Shown: in pieces, positions 1 through 9,539 of the stretch
Numbering within the stretch: the stretch's first letter is position 1
How the letters are laid out: every line of letters begins with the position of its first letter
Assembly: GCA_020638975.1 (NCBI GenBank)
Contig: JACKHN010000008.1
Coordinates: 186,001-250,000, forward strand
Length of the DNA stretch: 64,000 bases
Direction of reading: 5' to 3'
Source: Planctomycetaceae bacterium
Lineage (GTDB): Bacteria > Planctomycetota > Planctomycetia > Pirellulales > Pirellulaceae
Made by a program: the position numbers and the translations under genes
Notes under the pieces: model-generated
What the model was told of the DNA's origin: nothing
The model's database searches: none
The model's input: the letters and a program-made list of their open reading frames with translations, nothing else

Positions 1-630
1 TCCCAGATCTGGTCGAATGAGCAGCGTGCGCCGATACAAGGTGTAGTCTTCAAATTCGGCAGGCTCCAAAGTCCCATTTCCATTCACATCGGTTAGAGTA
101 GCGAACCAGACAATTTCCGCGAGTGGCGACTCGATTGTCGTTACGCCACCCGTCCCGTTGCTTCGGGAGCCCAAAAAAAGTTCCCGGTCGTTACGAGCCG
201 TGAACATCAAGATATCATCGGCGTCTCCGAAACTGGTATTTGGGACAGACCAAGCGAATCGAATAGCGTCGTGATCGGCACCATCAAGATACTCAAAATA
301 TCCCAAGCCCGCAGAAGGATCCGGCCAAGGACGCGTTGGGATCGTCAATCCTGACAAATCGTCCTGTAATCGGAGCGAAACGGCTCGTAATTGTCCCGCC
401 ATTTCTAATGACGCGCGATTCGTCGACACACCAGTCCCAACAATTGAAAACGCTTGTGCCAAGGCGGCCACTAGCATCAAAGTTAAGGCCGTTGCCACTA
501 GCATCTCGATCAAGGTGAATGCCGCCCTTTGATTAGCACATCCGCGAGCGTGAAAGTCGCAGTAGCGAACCGACGCTTGGTTTCGCCGATGATTCCTGGT
601 TTCGTTCAACAATCTATCTCCTGTACGCAT
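1..630 (-). CDS. PulJ/PilW-like pseudopilin, 3' part cut by window edge
   Basis: This reading frame is open from 630 down to base 1 and has no stop inside the window, so the C-terminus is missing. The N-terminus has a class III (prepilin) signal: a basic leader, then A-F-T-L-I-E-M-L-V-A at about residues 37-46, followed by a hydrophobic stretch. The Glu at +5 of the mature protein is present. The residue before Phe is Ala, not the usual Gly. Further on, the motif D-V-N-G-N-G-T-L-E-P-A-E resembles a calcium-binding EF-hand-type loop. The ATG at 630 is used here, but TTG at 612 sits five bases after AGGAG and is an equally good start. It lies 48 bp downstream of the giant GspK-like gene in the same operon. 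By family it is a minor pseudopilin of a pilus or secretion tip complex; the exact subtype (PulJ or PilW) is inferred from position. Confidence 0.8.
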   Translation of the reverse strand, partial: MRTGDRLLNETRNHRRNQASVRYCDFHARGCANQRAAFTLIEMLVATALTLMLVAALAQAFSIVGTGVSTNRASLEMAGQLRAVSLRLQDDLSGLTIPTRPWPDPSAGLGYFEYLDGADHDAIRFAWSVPNTSFGDADDILMFTARNDRELFLGSRSNGTGGVTTIESPLAEIVWFATLTDVNGNGTLEPAEFEDYTLYRRTLLIRPDLG

Positions 631-678
631 CGCACTCTATGGCTGCTCTTTTCAAGTCACCTCAGTACGACGACGAGG

Positions 679-3600
679 CTACTCGACGATCCGTCGCAAA
701 AGAATTGCGTCATCAACATTGTGGTTTTCGCCAGGCTGAAATGCGACGGGAATCGAACGATCCACGATGTAAAATGCTCGATGACGTTTCACGCTGCCCG
801 TCTCACGACCGGCCTCCTGACCAAGTCGCTCGACGTAAACGCCGCTACCCGTCGTTGTCTCTTCAACATTTACTTCAAACATTCCCATAGTGACCCAAAT
901 TGCGTAGACATTGGATCGGGTCGTTACGAGATTGGACAAACGTTGCAGATTCTGGTACCGAAAGTAGGGGTTGCGGTTGGGCTCGACATGAACGCCTCCG
1001 GTAGTAACCGCAAATTTGGCATCCGTTTCTGTCTGAGTAGTGGTTGATGTTGTGGCGATGCTACGCAACAAAGTCGCTTCGACGCCGGCTCGCAACATAG
1101 GTTGTGGCGGGGTAGTCATAGGTGGAGGGGAAGGCGCGTACCTGGGAACCAGATCACCTGCGCCGGATGCACGGAACGGGTTTCCGAAAAACGTCGGCAC
1201 CATCGGATCAAGAGCTACCGCTGCCGCGCCTGTAGTCCCATAGCCGCGGCGACTGTCCACTAAAGAGTTAAAGTCCGGCAATGTGCTGTTTGGACCACGG
1301 ATCGCGTCCCACACACGTGGTTCGAAGATTGTATTAATATTTGGCTTTCCTGGCTCACGGAACGAGAACACTCGGTCGAAAGGCGGTTGCAGCAATGCGG
1401 TCCCGGTGCCGCTAGCAAAGCTGTTGGGATCAAGCCAAGTTTCCGTCCCCATAAACCGTGAGGGAACGTGCGTATAGTCAAACAGACGATAGAGGTTCGT
1501 GGCTGGGGTTGGAGGCGAAATCCCCGCCGTATCAAAGTACGTCGTCTCGAAAAAGTTCAGAAGATGACCGAATTGCCGCGTACCGCTAGTGGCGTCGTAA
1601 ACGGTCGGAAGTGCTGCTGTCGTATCGATCATCGAATAGTCCCGTAATAGTCTTGACGAACGACTGTGGGGAACGAGCATCATCTCGTGCTGGCTGACAT
1701 ACGGACGGTTATTCCAAGTTAGCCACGAGAAGGGATGGCCGAAGCCAGAGCTTGAGTTCGGCGCACCAACATACTCGTCTGACGGAGCGGTTGTTTGCGT
1801 CGAATCATCAAAGTTCTTTATGAAACGCGTTCCAAACGAGTTGTTCAGCCCACCCAACGTTTGCAAGAAGTCTTCGTTGAAGAAATGATTTGCAATTGCA
1901 CCGGCACCCGTAGCTCGCGGTGGCGTTGTCGTGTACGACCACAGATTTCGTGGGGGCGTGCTTCCCGCTACTCCGCGTTCGCGACTTGAGAATGTTGTAC
2001 TGGGGTTGTTCTTTGAGATATCAGGCCCGCTCGACCCGGCCATGCCGTTGAAGACGGTTAAGTCGACATTCATGGCATCGATCGTGCGATACGGGTTGGT
2101 AACCGCGTCGTAGGGCAATAATGGATTCGCGAGACGCTGTAGATGGATGCTTTTCTCATTCAGTCGAGTTGTGTCACTTGGAAAGCGGGCATCATCAAAC
2201 GGCCTATCATAGGGTAGCGTGTAAATTGGTTCGCCCGTCTCTGGATGAAACGTAGTTCCGTAAGCTTCGAGGTTCGAATCAGCGGCAGGAGCGGGAGCCT
2301 CAGAAATATTAAACCCAAAGACGGGAATCGCTACCGGGGCCTGCATATCTGCGACGTACGGAGTTGACGCCGGTGTTACGGTCGATGGCGGCATCCAAGA
2401 AGGAGTTTGGTTGTCGTCAAACACATGGAACCAATTGTCTAACGGATTCGTTCCTGCGTGCATGGCGATCCGTCGTGTCGTCGTAGTATCAGTTAGAACC
2501 GTGGAAAGGTCATTCCGTCGCCCGATTAAGGAGACAAACTCATTCACCCCGTCGGTATTTCCGTCGACGGGATTTACTTCGTCTTGCGTCAAATGGTAAG
2601 TACCGACAACTGCTTGTCGACCCGGCAATACACGAGCGATACCGACGGTAGCCGGCACGCTGTAGAGAACGGCTCCGCCAGGAGTAACGCCACCAGGAGC
2701 AAAATACACAACTCGTTCGATGGCGAGGGGCGTGGCAAGCGTGGGGTCATCGGGATCGCTTACTGCCGTGCCGCTTGGTGCTGAAACGGCCAGTCGCCAG
2801 ACTGGTGAACTAGTAGCGCCACCAGAGAGGCGATTCAGGGCGACTCCTTGCTCCGCAGGACCAGCTCCGGTGGCGTAGAATTCCGCCGGTACATGTTCTA
2901 CCGAATTAACGCCCGCTTTCGAATTCCAAGGATTGTATAGTTCAACGTACGTGTACCCTTGCGGCTTCAATCGCTGATCGAAGTCATTGAATCCAGTCAT
3001 AGGATCGGCCTCAAAGTCCATTTCGCCAATCACGTTGCCCGCTCCGTCTGTCCGAGTAGTCAGCCCCTCTGGGGTAGACAAATCTTCGGTTCGACGATCG
3101 TGGAATGCGAGAGTTTCGGTGATTAGCAATTCAGGCCGTTCGCAGCCCCACACAATCGCACGCTGCGTCGATGCGCGAGCCGCCCGAGCGATTTCGTCCG
3201 GTTCATCAACCAGCGTGTCGCCGTCGTTGTCGATGCCATCCGTGCCGAAGGTTGAGTCGTCCGTCGAAATTGCGCCATCAACGTCCCAGCCGTCAAACGG
3301 GTTCGAATCATACTCGAAGGCGGTCATGATCGAATCGGCGTCGCGGAAATCTACGACGTTGATAGCCCATTGCGCCAGACCACGCGCCGTTTCGTCGGCG
3401 GGCGTCGGACCGTTGCCGTCGAACGCAATATCCTCTCCCGAGTTCTTCAACATTGTGGTAAGGACATACATATGTTTAGCGAAGTGATAGCGAGCTAAGT
3501 ACGCATCGGCGTCAGTGCTCGTGTTGCCATCGTTGTCGTGGTCGAAGTAGGTGTTCGTCGACCAAATCTTTTCGGCGACGCTAGGATCTGCTTCTAACTG

Positions 3601-5874
3601 ATCCGCCGAGGTAGGGCCGTGCTCGTCGACCACGCCATTTCCGTTATCGTCCTGCCCGTTGCCGAATGGACGATTCACATCCATACGCGTACCAGCACGG
3701 AGATCGAACGATAACATCTTAGCGATTTCGGAGTTGATGTCCGTCTGCGCTACACCTCCAGCAGACAATCGAGCTGCAAGTAAGTCTGTCACATGCAAAG
3801 GTCGACCGCTGTTGAACGATGGGAACTGTGTCGCCCAGTTAGTCGTCGATTCGAAGCCACTTCGCAACTCGGGCAGAGATAGTACTGGGGGGACCGGAAC
3901 GTCGTAGCTCTCTGTCGTCACACTTCGGAGCCGCGAAGCGATTTCGGTAGTGCTTGCCGTAATACCATGCAAACTGCTCGTGATTCCGCCCATACTTGCT
4001 ATTCGACCAGGAAGCTGCCTCGACTCCGCTTCGTTATAGCGCAGAATCCGTTCTAGTTCTGCGACGGTGAACGGATTGTCTGCTCGACCACGTAGTTGGC
4101 TTGTCACATCAAATTCGTAGGGACTGTTCGATACCAAGTCGGTACGAGTCGCTTGAGGAGTGTCGTACGTCGGCTGCCCTCGATGATCCATTCCAACGGC
4201 GAACTCTCCGAACAAGTCTGGCGGGCTGTTATATGCGCTCCCTGAGGTGCTCGTGAAATAGTTGGTTGGAATCTCGAAAAGCTTTACTAGTGAAAATATG
4301 TCGCGTCCATTGACTCCGGGAAGTTGATTGGATCCATAGCGGCTACTAAGCATCGTGTAATACTGGTCGCTTGAACTTCCGTTTCGAAAAAGTGGGTACG
4401 AAGTTGACGTAGAGTAGCCTGGATTAATCTCCGCTGAACCAAGCCCTGACCCGACTGGCAACGACGAAGAGGTAGCGCCGCGAGCAAGGGTTGTTGTAGC
4501 AGTCTTCGCGAGTAAACCACTGATGTGACCGGCTGAGCCGGCTGTATTCAGGTTGATGCGTCCATCCAAATCAGTACAGAGAAATGCAAACAGAGGTCGG
4601 ACTTGCCTGCCGTCTGGCATGGTTTGGGTAGGAAAACCAAGATCGACCCAGATGCTATCCGGAATGCGATCACCATCGTTATCAACATCCCAGGGATTGA
4701 TTCTGCTCCCGGCACTTAATGGATCCACGCCGGCGAGACGTGATAGAAAGGCAGTCGTTTGCGCAGCTGTGGGGTTCTTCGGTAGAGTCAATTGCGGATT
4801 GCTGCCATCGAAGTCCGGGTGATTCCAGGGCATCGGTCGCATGATGGAACGTTCAAGCATCGTTGTGTCGGTGGCCACCCAGTAGTTGACTAACTCAGGG
4901 CGGTGAAACGAAGGAATAACGACGACACCATCAGATGCAATGGTCGTACTGGTCGGGATAATGCCTGCCAAGGCCATGTTTTGAAAGTCTACCGCGTCAT
5001 AACTCTCGTCCGCATCGCCAGCAACGAAGTTCGCGAGTTGGGTCGCATTCGTCTGCAGGAGTTGATTGGGTTGCAGTGCGTAACTTGGATTCAGTTTGGG
5101 AGACGTGGATGAAGCTGAGGAATCATATCCGAAGCCAGTTCCGTTAAACGGGCGACCGTTTACCACCACGGTGTCGCTGTCCAGCCTGCCGTTGTTGTTC
5201 AAGTCTTCACCAGAATCTAAGGTGCCATTGGCATTCGAATCCTCGGTGAACGGTCGAACTACAGAATTTTCACGAGATGAGAAGAGTGGCATCAATCGAA
5301 ACACATGCTGCGTCGGATTGGGAAACGCCGTAGCGGGTGGCGCGATGTAGTCGACCACACGAAATGACCTCCCTTGAGCGACACTGCTTTTTACGACTGT
5401 TAGGACACAACCGTTGTAATATCCATTCACGAAGCTGAGAGGATAGTAGTTACCCGCAAGGTCTAGAGGCGCGGTCGCATTCGCCGGCACGAACGGGCTG
5501 GGAAGCACCTCAATTCGCAAATCAAAAAAATTCCCACCTGTTCCGTCCGATGCCGCTGCAAAGGCTCCCACATCGCCCACACCTCTCACTCCACCGACGA
5601 ACCCATCTCCGCCGTACATATCAAAAAGTAGCGAGTGGAATCGGATAGCATTTTTGGGATCGTTCGAGTCGCGCAGCAGTGCAAAAGTTGCATTGTCTAA
5701 TAGCTTGGTCGGCGAAGCATCTACGCGACCGACACGGGAAGCAGATAATGCGGACTGCCGATATTGTCCCGCCACAATGATGAACGTGACCATCAGCAAA
5801 GTGAATAAGGTTAGTAGGCTCAGCACTACCAGCAGCACCACACCGCGTTGGCGTCGACGGAATGTTTTTTTCAC
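679..5874 (-). CDS. Giant GspK-like pseudopilin (about 1731 aa)
   Basis: The protein starts with a short basic segment, Q-R-G-V-V-L-L-V-V-L, and one long hydrophobic helix (about residues 6-37). It is prepilin-like but lacks the Glu at +5, as is typical of the tip pseudopilin GspK. The rest is predicted extracytoplasmic. It contains several aspartate/asparagine-rich calcium-type loops: a double one near residues 211-233, others with D-N-D-G-D-R-I-P-D, D-D-N-G-N-G-V-V-D-E and D-N-D-G-D-T-L-V-D-E. GspK proteins are usually around 300 residues, so this one is more than five times the normal size. I chose GTG at 5874 because GGGAAGGGA lies eight bases upstream; an in-frame start at 5973 would put a hydrophilic, Cys/His-containing stretch before the leader. 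The PilV-, GspH- and PulJ-like genes next to it point to a joint minor-pseudopilin complex. The set recalls the four-protein Verru_Chthon cassette of Verrucomicrobia, whose A protein is also very long (inference from memory). Confidence 0.8.
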   Translation of the reverse strand: MKKTFRRRQRGVVLLVVLSLLTLFTLLMVTFIIVAGQYRQSALSASRVGRVDASPTKLLDNATFALLRDSNDPKNAIRFHSLLFDMYGGDGFVGGVRGVGDVGAFAAASDGTGGNFFDLRIEVLPSPFVPANATAPLDLAGNYYPLSFVNGYYNGCVLTVVKSSVAQGRSFRVVDYIAPPATAFPNPTQHVFRLMPLFSSRENSVVRPFTEDSNANGTLDSGEDLNNNGRLDSDTVVVNGRPFNGTGFGYDSSASSTSPKLNPSYALQPNQLLQTNATQLANFVAGDADESYDAVDFQNMALAGIIPTSTTIASDGVVVIPSFHRPELVNYWVATDTTMLERSIMRPMPWNHPDFDGSNPQLTLPKNPTAAQTTAFLSRLAGVDPLSAGSRINPWDVDNDGDRIPDSIWVDLGFPTQTMPDGRQVRPLFAFLCTDLDGRINLNTAGSAGHISGLLAKTATTTLARGATSSSLPVGSGLGSAEINPGYSTSTSYPLFRNGSSSDQYYTMLSSRYGSNQLPGVNGRDIFSLVKLFEIPTNYFTSTSGSAYNSPPDLFGEFAVGMDHRGQPTYDTPQATRTDLVSNSPYEFDVTSQLRGRADNPFTVAELERILRYNEAESRQLPGRIASMGGITSSLHGITASTTEIASRLRSVTTESYDVPVPPVLSLPELRSGFESTTNWATQFPSFNSGRPLHVTDLLAARLSAGGVAQTDINSEIAKMLSFDLRAGTRMDVNRPFGNGQDDNGNGVVDEHGPTSADQLEADPSVAEKIWSTNTYFDHDNDGNTSTDADAYLARYHFAKHMYVLTTMLKNSGEDIAFDGNGPTPADETARGLAQWAINVVDFRDADSIMTAFEYDSNPFDGWDVDGAISTDDSTFGTDGIDNDGDTLVDEPDEIARAARASTQRAIVWGCERPELLITETLAFHDRRTEDLSTPEGLTTRTDGAGNVIGEMDFEADPMTGFNDFDQRLKPQGYTYVELYNPWNSKAGVNSVEHVPAEFYATGAGPAEQGVALNRLSGGATSSPVWRLAVSAPSGTAVSDPDDPTLATPLAIERVVYFAPGGVTPGGAVLYSVPATVGIARVLPGRQAVVGTYHLTQDEVNPVDGNTDGVNEFVSLIGRRNDLSTVLTDTTTTRRIAMHAGTNPLDNWFHVFDDNQTPSWMPPSTVTPASTPYVADMQAPVAIPVFGFNISEAPAPAADSNLEAYGTTFHPETGEPIYTLPYDRPFDDARFPSDTTRLNEKSIHLQRLANPLLPYDAVTNPYRTIDAMNVDLTVFNGMAGSSGPDISKNNPSTTFSSRERGVAGSTPPRNLWSYTTTPPRATGAGAIANHFFNEDFLQTLGGLNNSFGTRFIKNFDDSTQTTAPSDEYVGAPNSSSGFGHPFSWLTWNNRPYVSQHEMMLVPHSRSSRLLRDYSMIDTTAALPTVYDATSGTRQFGHLLNFFETTYFDTAGISPPTPATNLYRLFDYTHVPSRFMGTETWLDPNSFASGTGTALLQPPFDRVFSFREPGKPNINTIFEPRVWDAIRGPNSTLPDFNSLVDSRRGYGTTGAAAVALDPMVPTFFGNPFRASGAGDLVPRYAPSPPPMTTPPQPMLRAGVEATLLRSIATTSTTTQTETDAKFAVTTGGVHVEPNRNPYFRYQNLQRLSNLVTTRSNVYAIWVTMGMFEVNVEETTTGSGVYVERLGQEAGRETGSVKRHRAFYIVDRSIPVAFQPGENHNVDDAILLRRIVE

Positions 5875-6070
5875 GATACGGTTCCCTTCCCAAAGAGTAT
5901 TCTTGTTCCAGATGTGTCTCAAATGACAACGATCAACCTTCAGGCAGACAAATTGGGAAGAGTGTCTGCGCAATATCGGAAAGCCAATTTTCTTTCACGG
6001 AGCCGACGAAATCACCGTGGTTGTAGTTAAACGCTCGCGTGCGACGTTGCACCGTCTTCAAACACCGGTA

Positions 6071-7303
6071 CTACCATGAATCTGATATCTCGAGACGAAT
6101 CGTCCGCTCGTAAACCGCGACCACATTGCTCACCAACACGGCACGCGTCGGTCGCTGAGCGGGGCCAGGACTCGTTAAGCTCGCGAAGTATGAGACGGGC
6201 CAATCGGGACCTTGTAATACCACGTCGCGTTCCCACGCATACACCGAGCTACCAGAGCGGGGTTCATCTTCCATATCTATCACGCGATACCAGCTAAAAA
6301 GCGATACGCCGGGGGCCGATGATGTCGGCACTTTCGGATGCGGGGTTGACATTAGCATCAACCATTGGCCTGGCTTAACCTCCAGTTGTTCAAGCGTATC
6401 AGCGCCGAGAGTCACATCGCCGCCACCAAGTCCCAAATTGTGAAAACTTGCAACATTCGCAATTTTCTCATTGAGATCATTCATCGCCATAGTACTGTCT
6501 CGGCGGTCGAAGACAATGATCGACAATTGGTACAACTCGCCCGGTCCAGTACCGCTGTCGAACTGCGAATTTGAGTTCGAATCCGTATAAGACTCACCCG
6601 TGTTCCACTTGCCGTCCCCGTTCGCGTCAACGAACGGTTCGCTGGGATTAGTGATGTCAAGTTGTGGTACCAGTGTTGCCATCCACGAGATCGTTCCTTC
6701 GTACTGTCGTCGGGCATTGTTTGCCCCAAAGATTTGATCCGGTGGCGCATTTCGATCTAGTGGTAGCTCGAACGTTAAGTCATCGTCGGAGCGAAACAGT
6801 AATTCCGCTTGTGCGGCGGTCATGATTGTTGAGGCGGCATTAGAATTGCGCAGGGTAATTCGGCGTAATCGCGGATCATAAGGCGAAGGATAGGGAGAAC
6901 CAGGTGTTATCGGATTGGGGATGGACTGTCGCGTATAATACGGGAATAAGCGAGCGTCAAAGCCACCACCGTTCGTATGGCGTTGGACAGCCACAAACAT
7001 CGGATCGATCAAGTATCCTGAGTTGCGTCCTTCCGGCAACAATATCGGCTCAGCTACTGATGCATCCACAGCCATTGGACTAGTCGAGTTTGGGAACCAC
7101 AACAGTTGATCGGGCCGAGCCATCCCGCGCGCCGAGAATACTTGCACCGCGTTCTGTCCGGCACGCGCCGAACGATCCGCCACAACGCCCGTACCGATTT
7201 GCCCAAGAGCCAGTGGATACAGAGCAATCACACCAAGCAATCCTATCGAGATCACCCCGATGGAGAACAACACTTCCAGCAAGCTAACACCATGTCGCCG
7301 CAT
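6071..7303 (-). CDS. PilV-like pseudopilin (about 410 aa)
   Basis: The N-terminus is a prepilin leader R-R-H-G followed by V-S-L-L-E-V-L-F-S-I and a hydrophobic helix, with the conserved Glu at +5. This matches the PilV/GspI type of pseudopilin. Mid-protein, around residues 220-250, lies a double calcium-like loop: D-A-N-G-D-G-K-W-N-T-G-E, then D-S-N-S-N-S-Q-F-D-S-G. The ATG at 7303 follows a GGAGG-type ribosome site and sits one base after the stop of the GspH-like gene, so translation is probably coupled. A longer frame begins at 7423 inside the preceding gene and is less likely. The 196 bp to the GspK-like gene hold nothing else I can identify. Role by family: minor pseudopilin priming or capping a pilus or pseudopilus. 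Confidence 0.82.
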   Translation of the reverse strand: MRRHGVSLLEVLFSIGVISIGLLGVIALYPLALGQIGTGVVADRSARAGQNAVQVFSARGMARPDQLLWFPNSTSPMAVDASVAEPILLPEGRNSGYLIDPMFVAVQRHTNGGGFDARLFPYYTRQSIPNPITPGSPYPSPYDPRLRRITLRNSNAASTIMTAAQAELLFRSDDDLTFELPLDRNAPPDQIFGANNARRQYEGTISWMATLVPQLDITNPSEPFVDANGDGKWNTGESYTDSNSNSQFDSGTGPGELYQLSIIVFDRRDSTMAMNDLNEKIANVASFHNLGLGGGDVTLGADTLEQLEVKPGQWLMLMSTPHPKVPTSSAPGVSLFSWYRVIDMEDEPRSGSSVYAWERDVVLQGPDWPVSYFASLTSPGPAQRPTRAVLVSNVVAVYERTIRLEISDSW

Positions 7304-7304
7304 G

Positions 7305-8432
7305 CTAGTTTCCTCCCATCGATTGCGCAGAACGTGCAATCTCGCGTGCGGCTGGCACTGTGCCGCCAAGGTTTTCGGCCGTCGTGACGGTTCCCGTGAG
7401 CGTCCCAATCGCCAGCCAAACATTGCTTAAGTCTTGCAAGTTATTTGGGTCGGCGGCGGGGTCCGCGAGCATCACGGGGCTTGTCGTTGTTTGTTCAAAC
7501 TTTCCAATGAGCAAGTAGATTGTGCCATTCGGACGCTGGCCACCATACGTTAAGATCCCGCTGCTGTTGTAGAAGCGTGTGTAGACTCTGGAAATACCGC
7601 CACCCGGCTCAAACATGATCACGACCGGCTGATCGTTTAAGTTTGTTGTCGTATTGGTGTACCTGGCGTCAAAGAAGGTCGCACCGGGATGCGAAGCCGT
7701 TGAGTCGAGGCCGATCCCCGAATATTCCAGATCAACTACAGTACCGCCGCCCATTTGTACTGAATTCAAAGGAGATTTGAGTGGTTGGCGGAATACTGTG
7801 TACGGCACTCCGGCTAACACAGGCGGTGGTGGAACCGCCGTGAGCGTGGTCGCCACCGGAGCATTAACTCCTGAGGGGACTGAGACCAAAACTCGATAGT
7901 GAGGAAAACTCGTACCCGGGTCGGAGATGTTGGTGATCTGATAGCTTGGACCTTTATTGTCGAACTGAATAAAGTCGCCAACGTTGGCTAACGAGCGGCG
8001 CGGGTCCGATGCAATGTATAACGAGGCACTTTCGGCTTTGCTAATCAGAATCTGACTGGCGAATCCGTCGAACGTCCCGCTATTGGCCGGAACATCGTCA
8101 ACTAGATAGGCCAATGCATCAACGAAATCGCCAGTGTATGGCGGCGGTGTCTCAGCCATATGAACCTCGAACGAGGCGTTTGACCCTGGTGCCGAGCGTT
8201 CAATCGAGATGCCGACCGGGCGACCGATTTCCCTTGCGCGAGATTTCGCCATGGCACACATTACGTTCAACTGCCGCGCGGACTCACGCAGCTGAGCGTC
8301 TTTTAAGGCTGGACGCATCAACGGGACGGCCGACGCCAGCAGAATAACGCTGATGGTTACAACTACCAGCAATTCGACCAGCGTCATTGCGCGGCGCAGC
8401 GTCATTCGATGCCTATGACGAAATAGCAGCAT
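7305..8432 (-). CDS. GspH/FimT-like pseudopilin (375 aa)
   Basis: The leader M-L-L-F-R-H-R-H-R-M-T-L-R-R-A precedes M-T-L-V-E-L-L-V-V-V and a hydrophobic helix, with Glu at +5 and Ala at the cleavage position. After the helix comes Q-L-N-V-M-C-A-M-A-K-S-R-A-R, the pattern seen in GspH/FimT proteins (arrays of small/basic residues, then a beta-rich globular part). At 375 residues it is about twice the usual GspH length. Unlike its neighbours it has no clear aspartate/glycine calcium loop. It begins three bases after the stop of the preceding pseudopilin gene and ends one base before the next, inside a tight block of pseudopilin genes. The function, a minor pseudopilin, is inferred from the N-terminus and the context. 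Confidence 0.8.
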   Translation of the reverse strand: MLLFRHRHRMTLRRAMTLVELLVVVTISVILLASAVPLMRPALKDAQLRESARQLNVMCAMAKSRAREIGRPVGISIERSAPGSNASFEVHMAETPPPYTGDFVDALAYLVDDVPANSGTFDGFASQILISKAESASLYIASDPRRSLANVGDFIQFDNKGPSYQITNISDPGTSFPHYRVLVSVPSGVNAPVATTLTAVPPPPVLAGVPYTVFRQPLKSPLNSVQMGGGTVVDLEYSGIGLDSTASHPGATFFDARYTNTTTNLNDQPVVIMFEPGGGISRVYTRFYNSSGILTYGGQRPNGTIYLLIGKFEQTTTSPVMLADPAADPNNLQDLSNVWLAIGTLTGTVTTAENLGGTVPAAREIARSAQSMGGN

Positions 8433-8435
8433 GAG

Positions 8436-9539
8436 CTAACTCTCATCCAGAAGATGATTGGTAATATTGTCCGTGTAGTTGATCTCACCATTCATATCCG
8501 AATCCATTCGCGTTCCTATCCAGGATGAGCCCGGGGAGGGGACGTAAGGATCGTTGGGGGGATCAGTCAAATTGTAGAAAATCGGAGTGCCGCCTGGATC
8601 GTCAATCAGAATGTCGTACCGACGATCCGGTCCGCTGGAATAGATCAACGGGATCAAGCGATAAGTAGCCCTTGTGTCGACATGGTGCGGGTCAAAAGAA
8701 TCGGCGGCGATGTTCGCATCAAGTGGCTGCACTTCACTGTCGTAGCCAGCGGGCCAACGCAGAAACTCGATGGGTTGCCCCCAAGCATCGAGGATCTCTA
8801 GCATACCGTCATCATCAATGTCGCCAATCTCTGAATCCTTAAAAAAATCAATTCCCCGCTGGTCGCCCTCTCGAATTGAAGAAATGATCAAGTAAAGACA
8901 CTCCGCACCTCGATGCGAGTCCGTCCACTTGGTTGGGTCGGTCCAACTCGCAGTAGCACCGTGTTTGGCTTTGATCGCAACATCGGCCCGACGACGGTAG
9001 GACAGCCATAACGACGGGGCCGGCATAGCCCCGGGCCAAAGCGCAGCCGGCGTACCTGCCAAATCACTGATTCGGTCCGGCAACTCCATTCGCATTAGGT
9101 CGCGCAACCGATCAAGTCGTATCCGAGCTGTACCGCTATCATAAACTCCGTTGCCATTCTGATCCGTGTATGTTTCCCCCGTATCCCACTTCCCGTTGCC
9201 ATTACCATCAACGAACGTCTCGGGAATTACAGGCCAACGACGAGGTGGACCCGATGAGGGCTGTGGCATCTGAGGCAAAGTCACACGCAGGGTACGTGCG
9301 TTGTAAGATTGCCACTTAACCATGATCAACTCATGCAGCTTAGCAATTTGCGCCTTCGTCCGCACGACCTTTGCCTGCTCCATCACGCCATACATCGCCA
9401 TCATTACCGCAGATGCGAGAACTCCAATGATCGATATGACGACCATCAACTCAACAAGCGTGAACGACGCTCTACGACCGTACAGAGCAAGTCGTGGACG
9501 CATCGCGCGGGTGCGAAAGGCGGCTGGGGGGTAAATCAT
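8436..9539 (-). CDS. GspG-like pseudopilin with double calcium-type loop (367 aa)
   Basis: The prepilin motif S-F-T-L-V-E-L-M-V-V-I-S-I-I-G-V-L-A-S-A starts near residue 26 after a basic leader, followed by an amphipathic helix that ends in K-A-Q-I-A-K-L-H-E-L. This is the GspG/major-pseudopilin style. Around residues 110-135 is a double loop, D-G-N-G-N-G-K-W-D-T-G-E then D-Q-N-G-N-G-V-Y-D-S-G. A later D-I-D-D-D-G-M-L-E-I-L-D and D-S-D-M-N-G-E-I-N-Y are further candidates. GspG pseudopilins of type II secretion are known to need bound calcium, so these loops are plausible ligand sites. The ATG overlaps the stop of the upstream gene by four bases (ATGA). ATG at residue 13 is an alternative start. 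Confidence 0.8.
   Translation of the reverse strand: MIYPPAAFRTRAMRPRLALYGRRASFTLVELMVVISIIGVLASAVMMAMYGVMEQAKVVRTKAQIAKLHELIMVKWQSYNARTLRVTLPQMPQPSSGPPRRWPVIPETFVDGNGNGKWDTGETYTDQNGNGVYDSGTARIRLDRLRDLMRMELPDRISDLAGTPAALWPGAMPAPSLWLSYRRRADVAIKAKHGATASWTDPTKWTDSHRGAECLYLIISSIREGDQRGIDFFKDSEIGDIDDDGMLEILDAWGQPIEFLRWPAGYDSEVQPLDANIAADSFDPHHVDTRATYRLIPLIYSSGPDRRYDILIDDPGGTPIFYNLTDPPNDPYVPSPGSSWIGTRMDSDMNGEINYTDNITNHLLDES

Noticed and set aside
2264..2282. T-loop-like GGTTCGAATC suggesting a tRNA
   Set aside because: It lies in the GspK-like coding frame and no acceptor or anticodon stem can be folded around it; the same holds for similar sites near 1320 and 3300.
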